Made by a program: the position numbers and the translations under genes
The notes under the pieces: generated by a model
What the model was told of the DNA's origin: nothing
The model's input: the letters and a program-made list of their open reading frames with translations, nothing else
Databases searched by the model: none
Source: Phycisphaerales bacterium
Lineage (GTDB): Bacteria; Planctomycetota; Phycisphaerae; Phycisphaerales; UBA1924
Assembly: GCA_947476675.1 (NCBI GenBank)
Contig: CANJRL010000009.1
Location: 1 to 42,222, forward strand
Direction of reading: 5' to 3'
DNA length: 42,222 nucleotides
Part shown: piece by piece, positions 17,301 to 24,543 of the stretch
Numbering within the stretch: position 1 is the stretch's first letter
How the letters are laid out: every line of letters starts with the position of its first letter

Positions 17301-17680
17301 CCGCGGCGAACCACGTGTTCCACTACGACCGGTGGTGGAACCCGGCGGTGGAGAACCAGGCGACGGACCGGGCCCACCGCATCGGCCAGACGCGGACCGT
17401 GCAGGTGCACAAGATGGTGTGCGCCGGCACGCTGGAGGAGCGCATCGACACCATGATCGAGCAGAAGACCGACCTGGCGCAGTCCATCATCGGCGCCGGG
17501 GAGCAGTGGCTCACCGAACTCACCACGGCGCAGCTCCGCGACCTGGTCTCGCTCGGCGCCGACGCGCTGGCCGACGACGACGCCGCCGACGCCGCCCCGC
17601 GCCGACCCAGGCCCGATCTTGCCGAGGCCCTCGCGGCGGCGGACGCGGCCTCCGACGCCGACTGGGGGACCGACGAATGA
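14381..17680 (+). CDS. SNF2-family helicase-like ATPase
   Basis: 1099-aa cytosolic ATPase that would translocate on double-stranded DNA. The N-terminal ~550 residues are the bacterial SNF2 extension (region with LRELRPLLIEQGFAVECPEWW and FVNYRWQIALGETALSLKEF). The motor has DDMGLGKT (Walker A, about 604-611), VVLDEAQNIKNP (Walker B, near 709), LTGTPVENRLSELWSIMDF, LKQICNHP, FIISLKAGGTGLNLT, and WWNPAVENQATDRAHRIGQ (near 984). All helicase motifs look intact. The ATG at 14381 follows a purine-rich GGAGAGGG and begins the family sequence. The stop overlaps the start of a SWIM protein as ATGA, a pairing seen in many bacteria; the pair's role is unestablished. Confidence 0.93.
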   Translation: MLLLHANWTEGRLVLWAERAAGATAEAPPPAAAGAAAPHPFAADAADVAAALACVAEAPAAPTRLTVVLPSAAGRPLPSPRIAHLLGHTAHEGDDGGTTLAAWNVPAIAVGAADAARVLTALDDRDLDGAGAAGAGAPATPGPGVVFFAACARFARSLEADQRIVPTLTQRADGRLSALWQPWLSDDATATRLRGLLAAMPPAARAAVDAAEHDAWVIVEDFLWHVTDAAARRAMLGESMIEAIEGRPPSDPAVSWLGGLLGDARETPIAVEHRAAALRAVRQWLSMLDDVGAGALWRLLLVLEEPAGGVAVEDFAEPGEEVAWRLSFHLQAADSSRVRIDATRIWSLPGDTAVVEGRRLESPQEFLLQQLARAARICPVIDRALQESAPTELDLTTRQAYEFLRELRPLLIEQGFAVECPEWWDSPMSRFGARLHVDSEPIEVLGDASGPGVASAAGARVGLDTFVNYRWQIALGETALSLKEFERLAAQRAPLVRVRGQWVEIRQEDVRAAVKFIKENPGGKIRAAEAIRLAYAWDAEQTGMPITGVSATGWMSSLLGTAEESLPMLEQPREFHGALRPYQLRGVSWLSFLDRFGLGACLADDMGLGKTVQMLALLQQEREAAQAAGAERPGPTLIIVPMSVVGNWSREAGRFAPALRVLIHHGAERHSGEALREAARAADVTLTTYALAHRDRDELARVEWARVVLDEAQNIKNPGAKQSRAVRSFHAPRRVALTGTPVENRLSELWSIMDFCNPGLLGPAGEFRRRFAVPIERHHNHGRSRQLRALVQPFVLRRLKSDPTINADLPEKLESKEFCRLTPEQATLYEATVKRMLAEADKTEGIRRRGLVLAALVKLKQICNHPAQALREVEPGDTGPIDPARSGKAMRLCEMLEEVLAAGDNCLIFTQFREMGRLLSGLIAHQFDKEPLFLHGGVAQKARDALVERFQKADGASPVFIISLKAGGTGLNLTAANHVFHYDRWWNPAVENQATDRAHRIGQTRTVQVHKMVCAGTLEERIDTMIEQKTDLAQSIIGAGEQWLTELTTAQLRDLVSLGADALADDDAADAAPRRPRPDLAEALAAADAASDADWGTDE

Positions 17681-18654
17681 CGCGCGTTCCGTTGACGCCC
17701 GCGGATGCTTCGCCGGAGTCGGCGCGCGGGCCGGTCAAGCCGGCCCCGCCCGCGTCGCCGGCGTCCGAGACGTTCACCCGGGGCTCGTGGGCCGGCCAGC
17801 GCTGGCTGCGGCTGGTGGAACTCGACGCCCCTCCCGATCCGTTTGCCGCCGGCCTCACGATCGCCCGGTCGCCGGCCATGCGCGACCCGGTCATCGAGCC
17901 GGGCCGGGCCGCGGCGCGCGTGGCGGAGAAGGGCCAGCGGCAGCACACGCCCGTGCTGTCGCTCGACCGCATCACCGAAGAGCAGTGGGGGCGCGTGATC
18001 GACGCGATGGGCGACCAGGCCTTCTACGCGGCCCGCCTGCTCACCGGCGAGGTGCCGACGAGCATCGAGGACCTGTTCCGCCCGCTCGGGCTCAGGCTGT
18101 TCCCCGACGCGGCGGCGGAACTTGGCCCCTCGTGCTCGTGCGCCGAGAGCAAGTCCGCCGGCTCGCCCTGGTGCCGGCACGCGTGCGCGCTGGCGGCGTT
18201 CGTCGCCGATCGGCTGCGCGAGGACGCTTTCCTGATCTTCCGCCTTCGGGGGCTCGGTTCGGAAGACCTGATCGACCGGCTGCGCAGCAAGCGTGCGGCG
18301 GGAGTCGCGAGGGGAAGAGGCCGATGGTTCGTGCGCGTGCCGTCGCTCGGCTCCCCGGCCTACCTGCCGCAGATCGACCGCCTGGCGCCCCCGGATGAGC
18401 CGCTGACCGTGGATGTGGAGGCGTTCTGGCGGGTGGGCGCAGGCCTGGACGAGGTGGACACGACGCCGGCGCCGCCGGCCGTTCCGCACGCGCTGCTTCG
18501 GCGGCTGGGCCCGAGCCCGTTCCCGCCCTCGCCAGGCGCCAGGCCGTTCCCGCTGATCGGTCTGCTGGCGACGTGCTACGACGTGATGACGCGGGATGCG
18601 ATGGGGGGGGAGGCGGCGAGGGACGAGAGCGGCGATCCGGCCCCGGGCGGTTGA
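17677..18654 (+). CDS. SWIM zinc-finger protein paired with SNF2
   Basis: 325-aa protein whose ATG overlaps the SNF2 stop (ATGA). It carries a SWIM zinc finger, CxC-x10-CxH, at C153, C155, C166 and H168 (SCSCAESKSAGSPWCRH). SWIM domains bind DNA or proteins, and this arrangement suggests a subunit that guides the SNF2 motor. The N-terminus is Pro/Ala-rich; RGSWAGQRWLRLVEL and YAARLLTGEVPTSIEDLF are typical blocks of the bacterial SWIM partner. The C-terminus ends in a Gly/Asp-rich tail. The stop is 5 nt from the convergent small gene. Confidence 0.88.
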   Translation: MTRVPLTPADASPESARGPVKPAPPASPASETFTRGSWAGQRWLRLVELDAPPDPFAAGLTIARSPAMRDPVIEPGRAAARVAEKGQRQHTPVLSLDRITEEQWGRVIDAMGDQAFYAARLLTGEVPTSIEDLFRPLGLRLFPDAAAELGPSCSCAESKSAGSPWCRHACALAAFVADRLREDAFLIFRLRGLGSEDLIDRLRSKRAAGVARGRGRWFVRVPSLGSPAYLPQIDRLAPPDEPLTVDVEAFWRVGAGLDEVDTTPAPPAVPHALLRRLGPSPFPPSPGARPFPLIGLLATCYDVMTRDAMGGEAARDESGDPAPGG

Positions 18655-18659
18655 GCCAT

Positions 18660-18821
18660 CTACTTGGCTCGCGGCTGAACCGGCTTGGGAGCGACGGCGG
18701 CCTTCTTGGACAGCGCCCGCGCGTAATCCATGGTCGCGTGGAGGCGCTCGATGGCGCGTTTCACGGTTTCGGAACGCTCAGGGACCGGCCTTCCCTCGGT
18801 GGCTGTTGACGGCTTGTTCAC
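18660..18821 (-). CDS. Small basic protein, 53 aa, unknown
   Basis: A GTG-started 53-aa frame: NKPSTATEGRPVPERSETVK, then RAIERLHATMDYARALSKKA and a Pro/Ala/Lys tail. The start is set by a strong ribosome site, AAAGGAGG, 6 nt before the GTG and inside the 3' end of the upstream membrane-protein gene, which it overlaps by 44 nt; translational coupling is likely. The central part should form one amphipathic helix. I recognise no family. The strong ribosome site is the main reason to call it real. Confidence 0.6.
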   Translation of the reverse strand: MNKPSTATEGRPVPERSETVKRAIERLHATMDYARALSKKAAVAPKPVQPRAK

Positions 18822-19497
18822 GGGCCGCCTCCTTTCCCGCAGAATCTTGCGTGGCATCGGACAAAAAGGCAAGCGACATCATGTAGAAAAAGGTGGCCAG
18901 GGCGCCCGCAATCAAGGCCGCTAACGCCCGTTTGCTGCTCCTGCGCAGCTGCCTTTTCCGGCTGTCGTTTCGAGCGCCCAGGTCGATCGCCGCCTCGTAG
19001 GTGCGCACGAAGATCAGGTAGGGCGCCTCGCCCATCTCTTCCGGCAATGATTCGATCGTTTCCGAGGGGAGCTCCATGTGCTTGCTCGCGGTTGAAGGTG
19101 GGATCCCCTGGAGGCTCGTCACCGAGCGGCGCTGGGCGTCGCGGGCCTCTCTCGCCTGTCGCTGCTCGCGCAGATCGTCCTCGGTGACGACCGATTCCTC
19201 GACGAGCGCATGGAGAGACATGAGGAGAAACGCCAGCGAAGTCAGGGTCGCGACCACGAACCCCAGGAATGTCACCCTTCCCCAAGTCGAGAGGTTCTTG
19301 ACCATGGTGAGGGTCGTCGGTGTAACGAGCCTCGGCAGGACCGTAAGACCGCCGCCTCCCAGGGCGAGCACCAGCGTCATGAGCAGGTTTGTTCGAACCG
19401 AGTATCGGAGCGCATTCTCCGACTCCGCTCTCCACATTCGGTCCGCGTGCTCGATCGCGTGAGCCGCGAGTTGGCCGTTCGATCCGCCCTCAGTCAT
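18778..19497 (-). CDS. Three-TM membrane protein, unknown
   Basis: 239-aa protein. A short soluble N-terminus precedes two membrane helices (about 36-58 and 72-100). A charged cytosolic stretch (EDDLREQRQAREARDAQRR) and a region with APYLIFVRTYEAAIDLGARN follow. A basic KRQLRRSSKRALAAL segment then leads into a third helix (ALIAGALATFFYMMSLAFL), and the tail is hydrophilic. It starts 4 nt after the gpsA stop, so it is in the gpsA operon, and it overlaps a 53-aa gene downstream. Its base composition looks less GC-rich than its neighbours by eye. No family is recognised; the layout loosely recalls two-plus-one TM effector proteins, but no partner enzyme is nearby. Confidence 0.65.
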   Translation of the reverse strand: MTEGGSNGQLAAHAIEHADRMWRAESENALRYSVRTNLLMTLVLALGGGGLTVLPRLVTPTTLTMVKNLSTWGRVTFLGFVVATLTSLAFLLMSLHALVEESVVTEDDLREQRQAREARDAQRRSVTSLQGIPPSTASKHMELPSETIESLPEEMGEAPYLIFVRTYEAAIDLGARNDSRKRQLRRSSKRALAALIAGALATFFYMMSLAFLSDATQDSAGKEAAREQAVNSHRGKAGP

Positions 19498-19501
19498 GGC
19501 T

Positions 19502-20548
19502 TCACCCCACCCTCTCCGCCTTGGGCTCCCTGCTCATCAGCGCGGTGATCCCGCGGATCGGGTCCATCCCCTCGAACAGCACCGCGTGCACCGCCGCCGC
19601 GATCGGCACGTCGACGCCGAGGCGTGAGGCGAGATCAACCACCGATCTCGTGGTCGCCACCCCCTCGACCACCGAGCGCGTGCGGGCCAGGTAGGCCTCG
19701 AGCGTCTCGCCTCGGCCCAGCGCCTCGCCCAGCGAGCGGTTGCGCCCCTCGGGGCTGAAGCACGAGGTCGCGAGGTCGCCGACCCCGGCGACGCCGAAGA
19801 AGGTTTCCTGGCGCGCGCCCATGGCGGCGCCAAGGCGGGTGATCTCGGCCAGGCCCCGCGCCAGCAGGGCGCTCTTGGCGTTGTGCCCGGCCTGCAACCC
19901 GTCGAGGATGCCGGCGGCGATGGCGATCACGTTCTTGGTCGCGCCAGCGAGTTCCACGCCGATGATGTCCGGGTTGGTGTAGATGCGCAGCCAGCCGCAG
20001 GTGAAGAGCCGCTGCACGGTCAGGGCGAAGCCGGGGTCGTCGCAGGCCGCGACCATCGTCGCGGGCAACCGCCGCGCCAGTTCCGGGGCGATGGTCGGCC
20101 CGCTGAGCGCTGCGATCGGTCGCGGCCCGGCGTCCCGAGCCTCCCCCAGCGCCTGCGCGATCACCTGCGTGGGCCGGAGCAGCGTCTGGTTCTCGATGCC
20201 CTTGGCGACGCTGACGATGCCGGCCTCGCGCGGGGTGAGCGGCGCCAGGCGCTCCCACACGCCGCGGAGGTATTGCGTCGGAACCGCGGAGATTATCGCA
20301 TCGGTCTCGGCGAGCGCTCGGGCCGCGCTGGCCGTCACCGCGACCGCCCTCGGCAGGTGGAAGCCCCCGAGCCGCAACGAGCCTCTGGATTGCTCCACCA
20401 GGCTCAGTTCATCGGGGTCGTGCCCCCAGAGCGTGACGGCGAGCGGCGAGCCTTCCGCGGTGGGTTGCTCCGCGAGCAGCGCTGCGCACACCAGGCCCAT
20501 CTGGCCGTCGCCGAGTACGGTGATCCGCCGGATGTTCCGGGGTTTCAT
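19502..20548 (-). CDS. gpsA: NAD(P)-dependent glycerol-3-phosphate dehydrogenase
   Basis: Reduces dihydroxyacetone phosphate to sn-glycerol 3-phosphate for phospholipid synthesis, in the cytoplasm. The 348-aa chain shows the Rossmann motif ITVLGDGQMGLVCAALLA (GxGxxG variant GDGQMG), SAVPTQYLRGV, VSVAKGIENQTL, the substrate lysine region GVELAGATKNVIAIAAGILDG, and GVGDLATSCFSPEGRNRSLG. All are diagnostic of GpsA. The chosen ATG precedes RRITVLGDG; longer upstream frames lack homology. It is followed at 4 nt by the three-TM gene and is divergent from the P-type ATPase. Confidence 0.95.
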   Translation of the reverse strand: MKPRNIRRITVLGDGQMGLVCAALLAEQPTAEGSPLAVTLWGHDPDELSLVEQSRGSLRLGGFHLPRAVAVTASAARALAETDAIISAVPTQYLRGVWERLAPLTPREAGIVSVAKGIENQTLLRPTQVIAQALGEARDAGPRPIAALSGPTIAPELARRLPATMVAACDDPGFALTVQRLFTCGWLRIYTNPDIIGVELAGATKNVIAIAAGILDGLQAGHNAKSALLARGLAEITRLGAAMGARQETFFGVAGVGDLATSCFSPEGRNRSLGEALGRGETLEAYLARTRSVVEGVATTRSVVDLASRLGVDVPIAAAVHAVLFEGMDPIRGITALMSREPKAERVG

Positions 20549-20647
20549 GGGCGGGTCAGGCTCCGCGAGGAGGGAGGGGGCCCGAACGGAGGCCGCCCGA
20601 GGAAGCCGATCGGCGTGAGGGCAGAACCGCGCCCCGGACGACCGCCG

Positions 20648-20654
20648 TACTATA
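20648..20654. promoter_or_regulatory. Symmetric divergent -10 element, gpsA / P1B ATPase
   Basis: TACTATA is an isolated A/T-rich block in a GC-rich 138-nt gap. TACTAT reads rightwards 33 nt before the ATPase ATG, and TATAGT reads leftwards toward gpsA. No convincing -35 is seen. Confidence 0.35.
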
Positions 20655-20686
20655 AACCGTCCCTCGCGCACGGCATCGGAGTCCTC

Positions 20687-22786
20687 ATGGCCAACCACGA
20701 CCACGGGCACGATCACGCTCACCACGACCACTCCCATGCCCACGAGGCCTCGGCCCTGCGGCCCGGGGGCGACGCCTGCTGCTCGCACCACGAGATCGAC
20801 CTCGAGCGATGGATCGTTGTCTACCTGATCGGCGGCGTGCTGGTGCTCACCACGGTCGTCGCGCGGTGGTTCGGGGCCCCCGCCGAGACCGCGATGATCC
20901 CGGCCGCCCTGGGCGCGATCCTGCTCGGCGCGCCGCTCTTCAAGTCATCCTTCGACGAACTCCGCCGGGGCAAGCCCACCTCCTCGACGCTGGCCTCCAT
21001 CGCCATCATCGCCGCCTTGGCGACCAGCAAGTACGAGGTCGCCGGTTTCCTGGCCTTCATTCTGCTGATCGCCGACCAGGTGGTCCGGCGCACGGCGTGG
21101 GGCGCGCAGCGGGCCATCGAGGGGCTGGTCCGGCTGACGCCCGACACGGCGCGCATCGTCGAGAACGGCGCCGAGCGCGAGGCCCCGCTCTCCGAGGTCA
21201 AGGTCGGCACCATCATCCGCGTGCGCCCGGGCGAGAACCTGCCGGTGGACGGCGAGGTGGTCAAGGGCGGCTCGACCATCAACCAGGCGAGCCTGACCGG
21301 CGAGGCGGTGCCCGCGGAGGTCGACCCCGGGTCCCCGGTGTATGCCGGCACGACCAACCTGACCGGCGTGCTCGAGATCCGCGCCACCAGCGTCGGCGCC
21401 GACACCACCATCGGCAAGGTGACGGAACTGATCCGCGCCGCCGAGTCTCAGCGCACGCCGCGGCAGCTGCTCATCGAGCAGGTCGCCGCGTACTTCGTGC
21501 CCGTGGCGATCTCGACGGCAGGGCTGGTGTGGTACCTGATGAGCCAGAGCAAGGACCCGGAGGTGCAGTCCCGCGCCACCGAGACGGCCATCACCGTGCT
21601 CGTGGTGGTCTGCCCCTCGGCGCTCCTGCTGGCGAGCCCGACGGCGATGGTGGCGTCCTTCGCCGCCGCGGCTCGCCTGGGCGTGATGATCAAGCAGACC
21701 AGCACGCTCGAGGCGGCGGCCAACATTGACACCGTGGTGCTCGACAAGACCGGCACGATCACCACCGGCGTGTTCGCGGTCAGCCGCCTGGCCCCGGCGG
21801 AGCACGTCGAAGGCGTCGACCTGCTCCAGGGCGCCGCCGACGCGGAGCAGCAGAGCAACCACCCTCTGGCACGCTCCATCCTGGCGACCGCGCGGCAGGC
21901 GCGGGTCCAGCCCGGCGCTGTGCACGCGTACGAAGAAGTCCACGGGCGCGGCGTCAGGACGATCGTGGGAGCGAGCGGCCGCACCAGCGAGGTGCTCGCG
22001 GGCCGGGCCAACTGGCTCTCCGCCCTCCGCCCGGATCTGGCCGCCGCCATCGACGCGGTCGAGCAGAAGATCGAGGGCATGTCCGGCGTGCACGTGATGC
22101 GCGACGGCAGGTACCTGGGCGCCGTGGGTCTTGAGGACCGGGTGCGGCCCAACGCCCGCCAGGTCGTCGACAGGCTCCGCGAAGTCGAGGTCCGCCAGAT
22201 CGCGCTGTTCACCGGCGACCGCTTCGCCGTCGCCAAGCGGGTCGGGGCCAGCGTCGGCGTCGACCGCGTCGAGGCCGAGTGCCTGCCCGAAGAAAAGCAC
22301 GACCTGATCCAGCGCCTGGTCGATTCCGGGCGCCGCGTGATGATGGTCGGCGACGGGATCAACGACGGCCCCTCACTGGCCACCGCCGATGTCGGCGTCG
22401 CCATGGGCCTGGGAGGGTCCGACATCGCGACCAACTCCGCCGGGGTGGCGCTCATGCGCGACGACCTCTCCCGGATTCCCTTCCTCATCGAACTGGCCCG
22501 CAAGACACGGCGCGTGATCGGGCAGAACATCGCGGCGTCGATCGTCATCGCGCTCATCGGGCTGGGGCTCGCCGCCACCGGGCAGGTCGCGATCGCGTTC
22601 GCGGCGGTGTACCACTTCGTGGGCGATGTGTTCGTCATCGCCAACTCCTTCCGCCTGGTCCGCTTCGGCGAGGAGTTCGCGGACTCGGCGCAGCAGCCGC
22701 AACAGCAGGCCCGGCGCCCGGTGTCGCCGACCGTCGGGTCGCTCGGGGGCCCCAAGAGCGCCACGCTGTCTGGCGCCTCCGCCTGA
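20687..22786 (+). CDS. P1B-type heavy-metal ATPase, CPS motif, His-rich N-terminus
   Basis: 699-aa inner-membrane pump that couples ATP hydrolysis to metal-ion export. It has the actuator motif LTGEAVP (near 203-209), DKTGT with phosphorylated Asp353, SNHPLA (the HP motif near 391) and GDGINDGPSLA (near 555). The transmembrane metal motif is CPS (C309) rather than CPC, CPH or SPC, so its metal is uncertain. Instead of a ferredoxin-like metal domain, the N-terminus is a His/Asp-rich tail (MANHDHGHDHAHHDHSHAHE) followed by CCSHH; such tails typically bind Zn, Ni or Cu. The ATG is chosen because the His-rich tail begins there. Candidate roles are Zn/Cd/Co or Cu efflux. Confidence 0.93.
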   Translation: MANHDHGHDHAHHDHSHAHEASALRPGGDACCSHHEIDLERWIVVYLIGGVLVLTTVVARWFGAPAETAMIPAALGAILLGAPLFKSSFDELRRGKPTSSTLASIAIIAALATSKYEVAGFLAFILLIADQVVRRTAWGAQRAIEGLVRLTPDTARIVENGAEREAPLSEVKVGTIIRVRPGENLPVDGEVVKGGSTINQASLTGEAVPAEVDPGSPVYAGTTNLTGVLEIRATSVGADTTIGKVTELIRAAESQRTPRQLLIEQVAAYFVPVAISTAGLVWYLMSQSKDPEVQSRATETAITVLVVVCPSALLLASPTAMVASFAAAARLGVMIKQTSTLEAAANIDTVVLDKTGTITTGVFAVSRLAPAEHVEGVDLLQGAADAEQQSNHPLARSILATARQARVQPGAVHAYEEVHGRGVRTIVGASGRTSEVLAGRANWLSALRPDLAAAIDAVEQKIEGMSGVHVMRDGRYLGAVGLEDRVRPNARQVVDRLREVEVRQIALFTGDRFAVAKRVGASVGVDRVEAECLPEEKHDLIQRLVDSGRRVMMVGDGINDGPSLATADVGVAMGLGGSDIATNSAGVALMRDDLSRIPFLIELARKTRRVIGQNIAASIVIALIGLGLAATGQVAIAFAAVYHFVGDVFVIANSFRLVRFGEEFADSAQQPQQQARRPVSPTVGSLGGPKSATLSGASA

Positions 22787-23061
22787 TCCGATCGGCTTTT
22801 TACGGGACCATCGGGATTCCCCCGTGCTCCTTCACCGGGCGGGGGTCCCTCGCGGCCAAACGATCGGACGCGCGTCAAGCGATCGCGGGCGAGATTGCCG
22901 CGGGCGCGCCGGCGCCTCGCGGATGAACGCGGCGAAGCGCGCACGCCGCGCCCGCCGACGCGTCGAGGGCGACGATCCGCCCGGACGCTCCATCGATCGG
23001 CGGCGCTTCCCGATGTCCTCCTGCTCGCGCCGTTTTCCGGCGAGCGACGGAGGAGGACCCC

Positions 23062-23505
23062 ATGGCCAGCGCGAAGTTGCATCGATCTGGTTCGGACGCC
23101 GCCGGCATCGCTCTGCTCGGCGCCGCGCTGTTTCTCGGCCTCGCTGCCGGCAGGGCGCACGGCGGGCTCGTCGCGCCGGCTTCTCCCGAACCGGCGCAGC
23201 CCCCGGCGGCGGGCGACGTCAACTTCGACGGGCGGCTCGATGACGAGGATGTCCGCGCCATGGTCCGCGCCCTCGCGAGCCGCGAGGAACTCCCCTCCGC
23301 CTCGATCTACGACTTGAACGGCGACGGCGCGGTGGACCAAGACGACCTGGTGTGGCTCCTCGAAGAAATCAGCGGCGTGCGCAAGGCCCGAGAGGTCGCC
23401 CAAGGCCCGCTGGACGGCGCCCTCGCCGGACTCTTTCTTGAATCTCGCGTGTCCCGCCTTGATTCCACCGGCGCTCGCGGGGTTCTCGCGTCGGCGGGCG
23501 AGTAA
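23062..23505 (+). CDS. Small secreted dockerin type I-like protein
   Basis: 147-aa exported protein. The ribosome site GGAGGAGG lies 5 nt before the ATG, and the signal peptide spans about residues 1-34 (hydrophobic [18 protein letters not shown]). Two calcium-loop repeats follow, [18 protein letters not shown] and [18 protein letters not shown], matching dockerin/EF-hand loops (D-x-N-x-D-G-x-[LV]-D). A ~50-residue tail has no known features. Unlike the tails in the 29.8-36.4 kb region, it has no flanking cysteines. No cohesin is visible in the window. The 275 nt before it contain nothing I can identify. Confidence 0.75.
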   Translation: MASAKLHRSGSDAAGIALLGAALFLGLAAGRAHGGLVAPASPEPAQPPAAGDVNFDGRLDDEDVRAMVRALASREELPSASIYDLNGDGAVDQDDLVWLLEEISGVRKAREVAQGPLDGALAGLFLESRVSRLDSTGARGVLASAGE

Positions 23506-23615
23506 CCCGCCACGGCGGGGCGCGGCTCGACAATCTCGCGGCGAACCGTCGGCGACGCGGGCGGCATCGAACGATGCCGGGCGTCGCCGATATCGTGCGC
23601 CCCAGAGGCCGCGAC

Positions 23616-24310
23616 ATGCCCACGCCGACACAGCCCTTCCCCAAGCCGCGCTTCACGCCGCTCATCCCGTACCGACCGGCCGGCGAGCCCGAGCGCCTGG
23701 CGCGGGAGTTCTACGAGGAGGTCCGCCAGCGCCGCTCCGTGCGCACTTTCTCGGATCGCCCGGTCTCGCGCGAGACGATCGAGTGGGTCGTCCGAGCCGC
23801 AGGGACGGCCCCCAGCGGCGCTCACAAGCAGCCGTGGCGCTTCGTCTGCGTCAGCGACCCGGCGCTCAAGCGGGAGATCCGCGAGGGAGCCGAGGCGGAG
23901 GAGCGCGAGTTCTATTCCCGCCGCGCCAGCGAGCGGTGGCTCCGCGATCTTGCCATCCTGGGCACCGATGAGCACAAGGACTTCCTCGAAGTCGCCCCTG
24001 GCTGATCGTGGTGTTCAGGCTGGTCAGGGACGATCCCGATCCCGCGACCGGGGAGCACGGCCAGACCTATTACGCCGAGGAGTCCGTGGGCATTGCCGTC
24101 GGCCTGCTGCTCGCCGCCGCCCACCACGCCGGGCTGGCAACGCTGACCCATACGCCCAGCCCGATGAAATTCCTGGGGTCGATTCTGGGCCGCCCGGATC
24201 ACGAAAGGCCGTTTGTCCTGATTCCGGTAGGGTACCCGGGGGTGGGATGCCAGGTGCCCGACCTGCTCCGGAAGCCGCTGAGCGAGATCATGGTCGTCAA
24301 CCGGCCCTGA
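23616..24310 (+). pseudogene. Iodotyrosine-deiodinase-like nitroreductase, split by a frameshift
   Basis: An FMN-dependent nitroreductase-fold protein. The first part (23616-24005) has [44 protein letters not shown] and KDFLEVAP, then runs into a stop. The next frame continues exactly where homology requires it: WLIVVFRLV (from 23999), [40 protein letters not shown] and FVLIPVGYP. One missing base in the C4 run at 23995-23998 explains the break (GCC CCC TGG expected); restoring it gives 231 aa, full length. The family resembles iodotyrosine deiodinase and its bacterial homologues. It may be a sequencing error or a genuine broken gene. AGAGG lies 7 nt before the ATG. Confidence 0.85.
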
Positions 24311-24388
24311 CGGGCAGGGGGGCGCTGCTGGGCCGACAATCTGGGCAGTCTTCCCCCGCTAGAAATTGCTCATTCTGGGGGTTTGTCC

Positions 24389-24416
24389 TTGTGCCGGCCC
24401 GCGGAGAGGTTAGATT
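24389..24416 (+). promoter_or_regulatory. Promoter of the PEP-CTERM gene
   Basis: TTGTGC (24389-24394), 16-nt spacer, TAGATT (24411-24416). The same TTGTGCcG…TAgaaT pattern precedes the two FG-GAP genes near 31.9 and 35.0 kb, which raises confidence that it is used. Confidence 0.5.
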
Positions 24417-24421
24417 CTGTC

Positions 24422-24437
24422 ACGAACGAGCGTTCGT
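24422..24437. promoter_or_regulatory. 16-nt palindrome, candidate operator
   Basis: ACGAACG-ag-CGTTCGT is a perfect inverted repeat with 7-bp arms, 5 nt downstream of the -10 box, overlapping the likely transcription start. The GAACG…CGTTC form resembles TetR-family operators; the regulator is not in view. Confidence 0.5.
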
Positions 24438-24543
24438 TCACCGGAGGGTCGGCTCGCAACCGCCTTCGGTCCAGACGTTAATGGCGTGGCAGGGGTCGTT
24501 CGGCCGCCTGCCTCGCCGGGAAGAAACGCAAAGGAAGTGGAAG

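Noticed and set aside
14357-17410. A ~1000-residue open frame antisense to the SNF2 gene
   Set aside because: Arg/His/Pro/Leu-rich shadow; every helicase motif lies in the plus-strand frame.
18778-19497. A defence effector similar to two-plus-one TM Pycsar-type proteins
   Set aside because: The layout is only loosely similar, no nucleotide cyclase is adjacent, and the gene sits in the gpsA operon.
22787-23061. A possible terminator (CCGATCGG then CTTTTT) after the P1B ATPase
   Set aside because: The hairpin has no loop when folded perfectly, and longer stems contain mismatches; I could not support it.
23062-23505. Part of a cellulosome (dockerin repeats)
   Set aside because: No cohesin, scaffoldin or glycoside hydrolase is present in the window.
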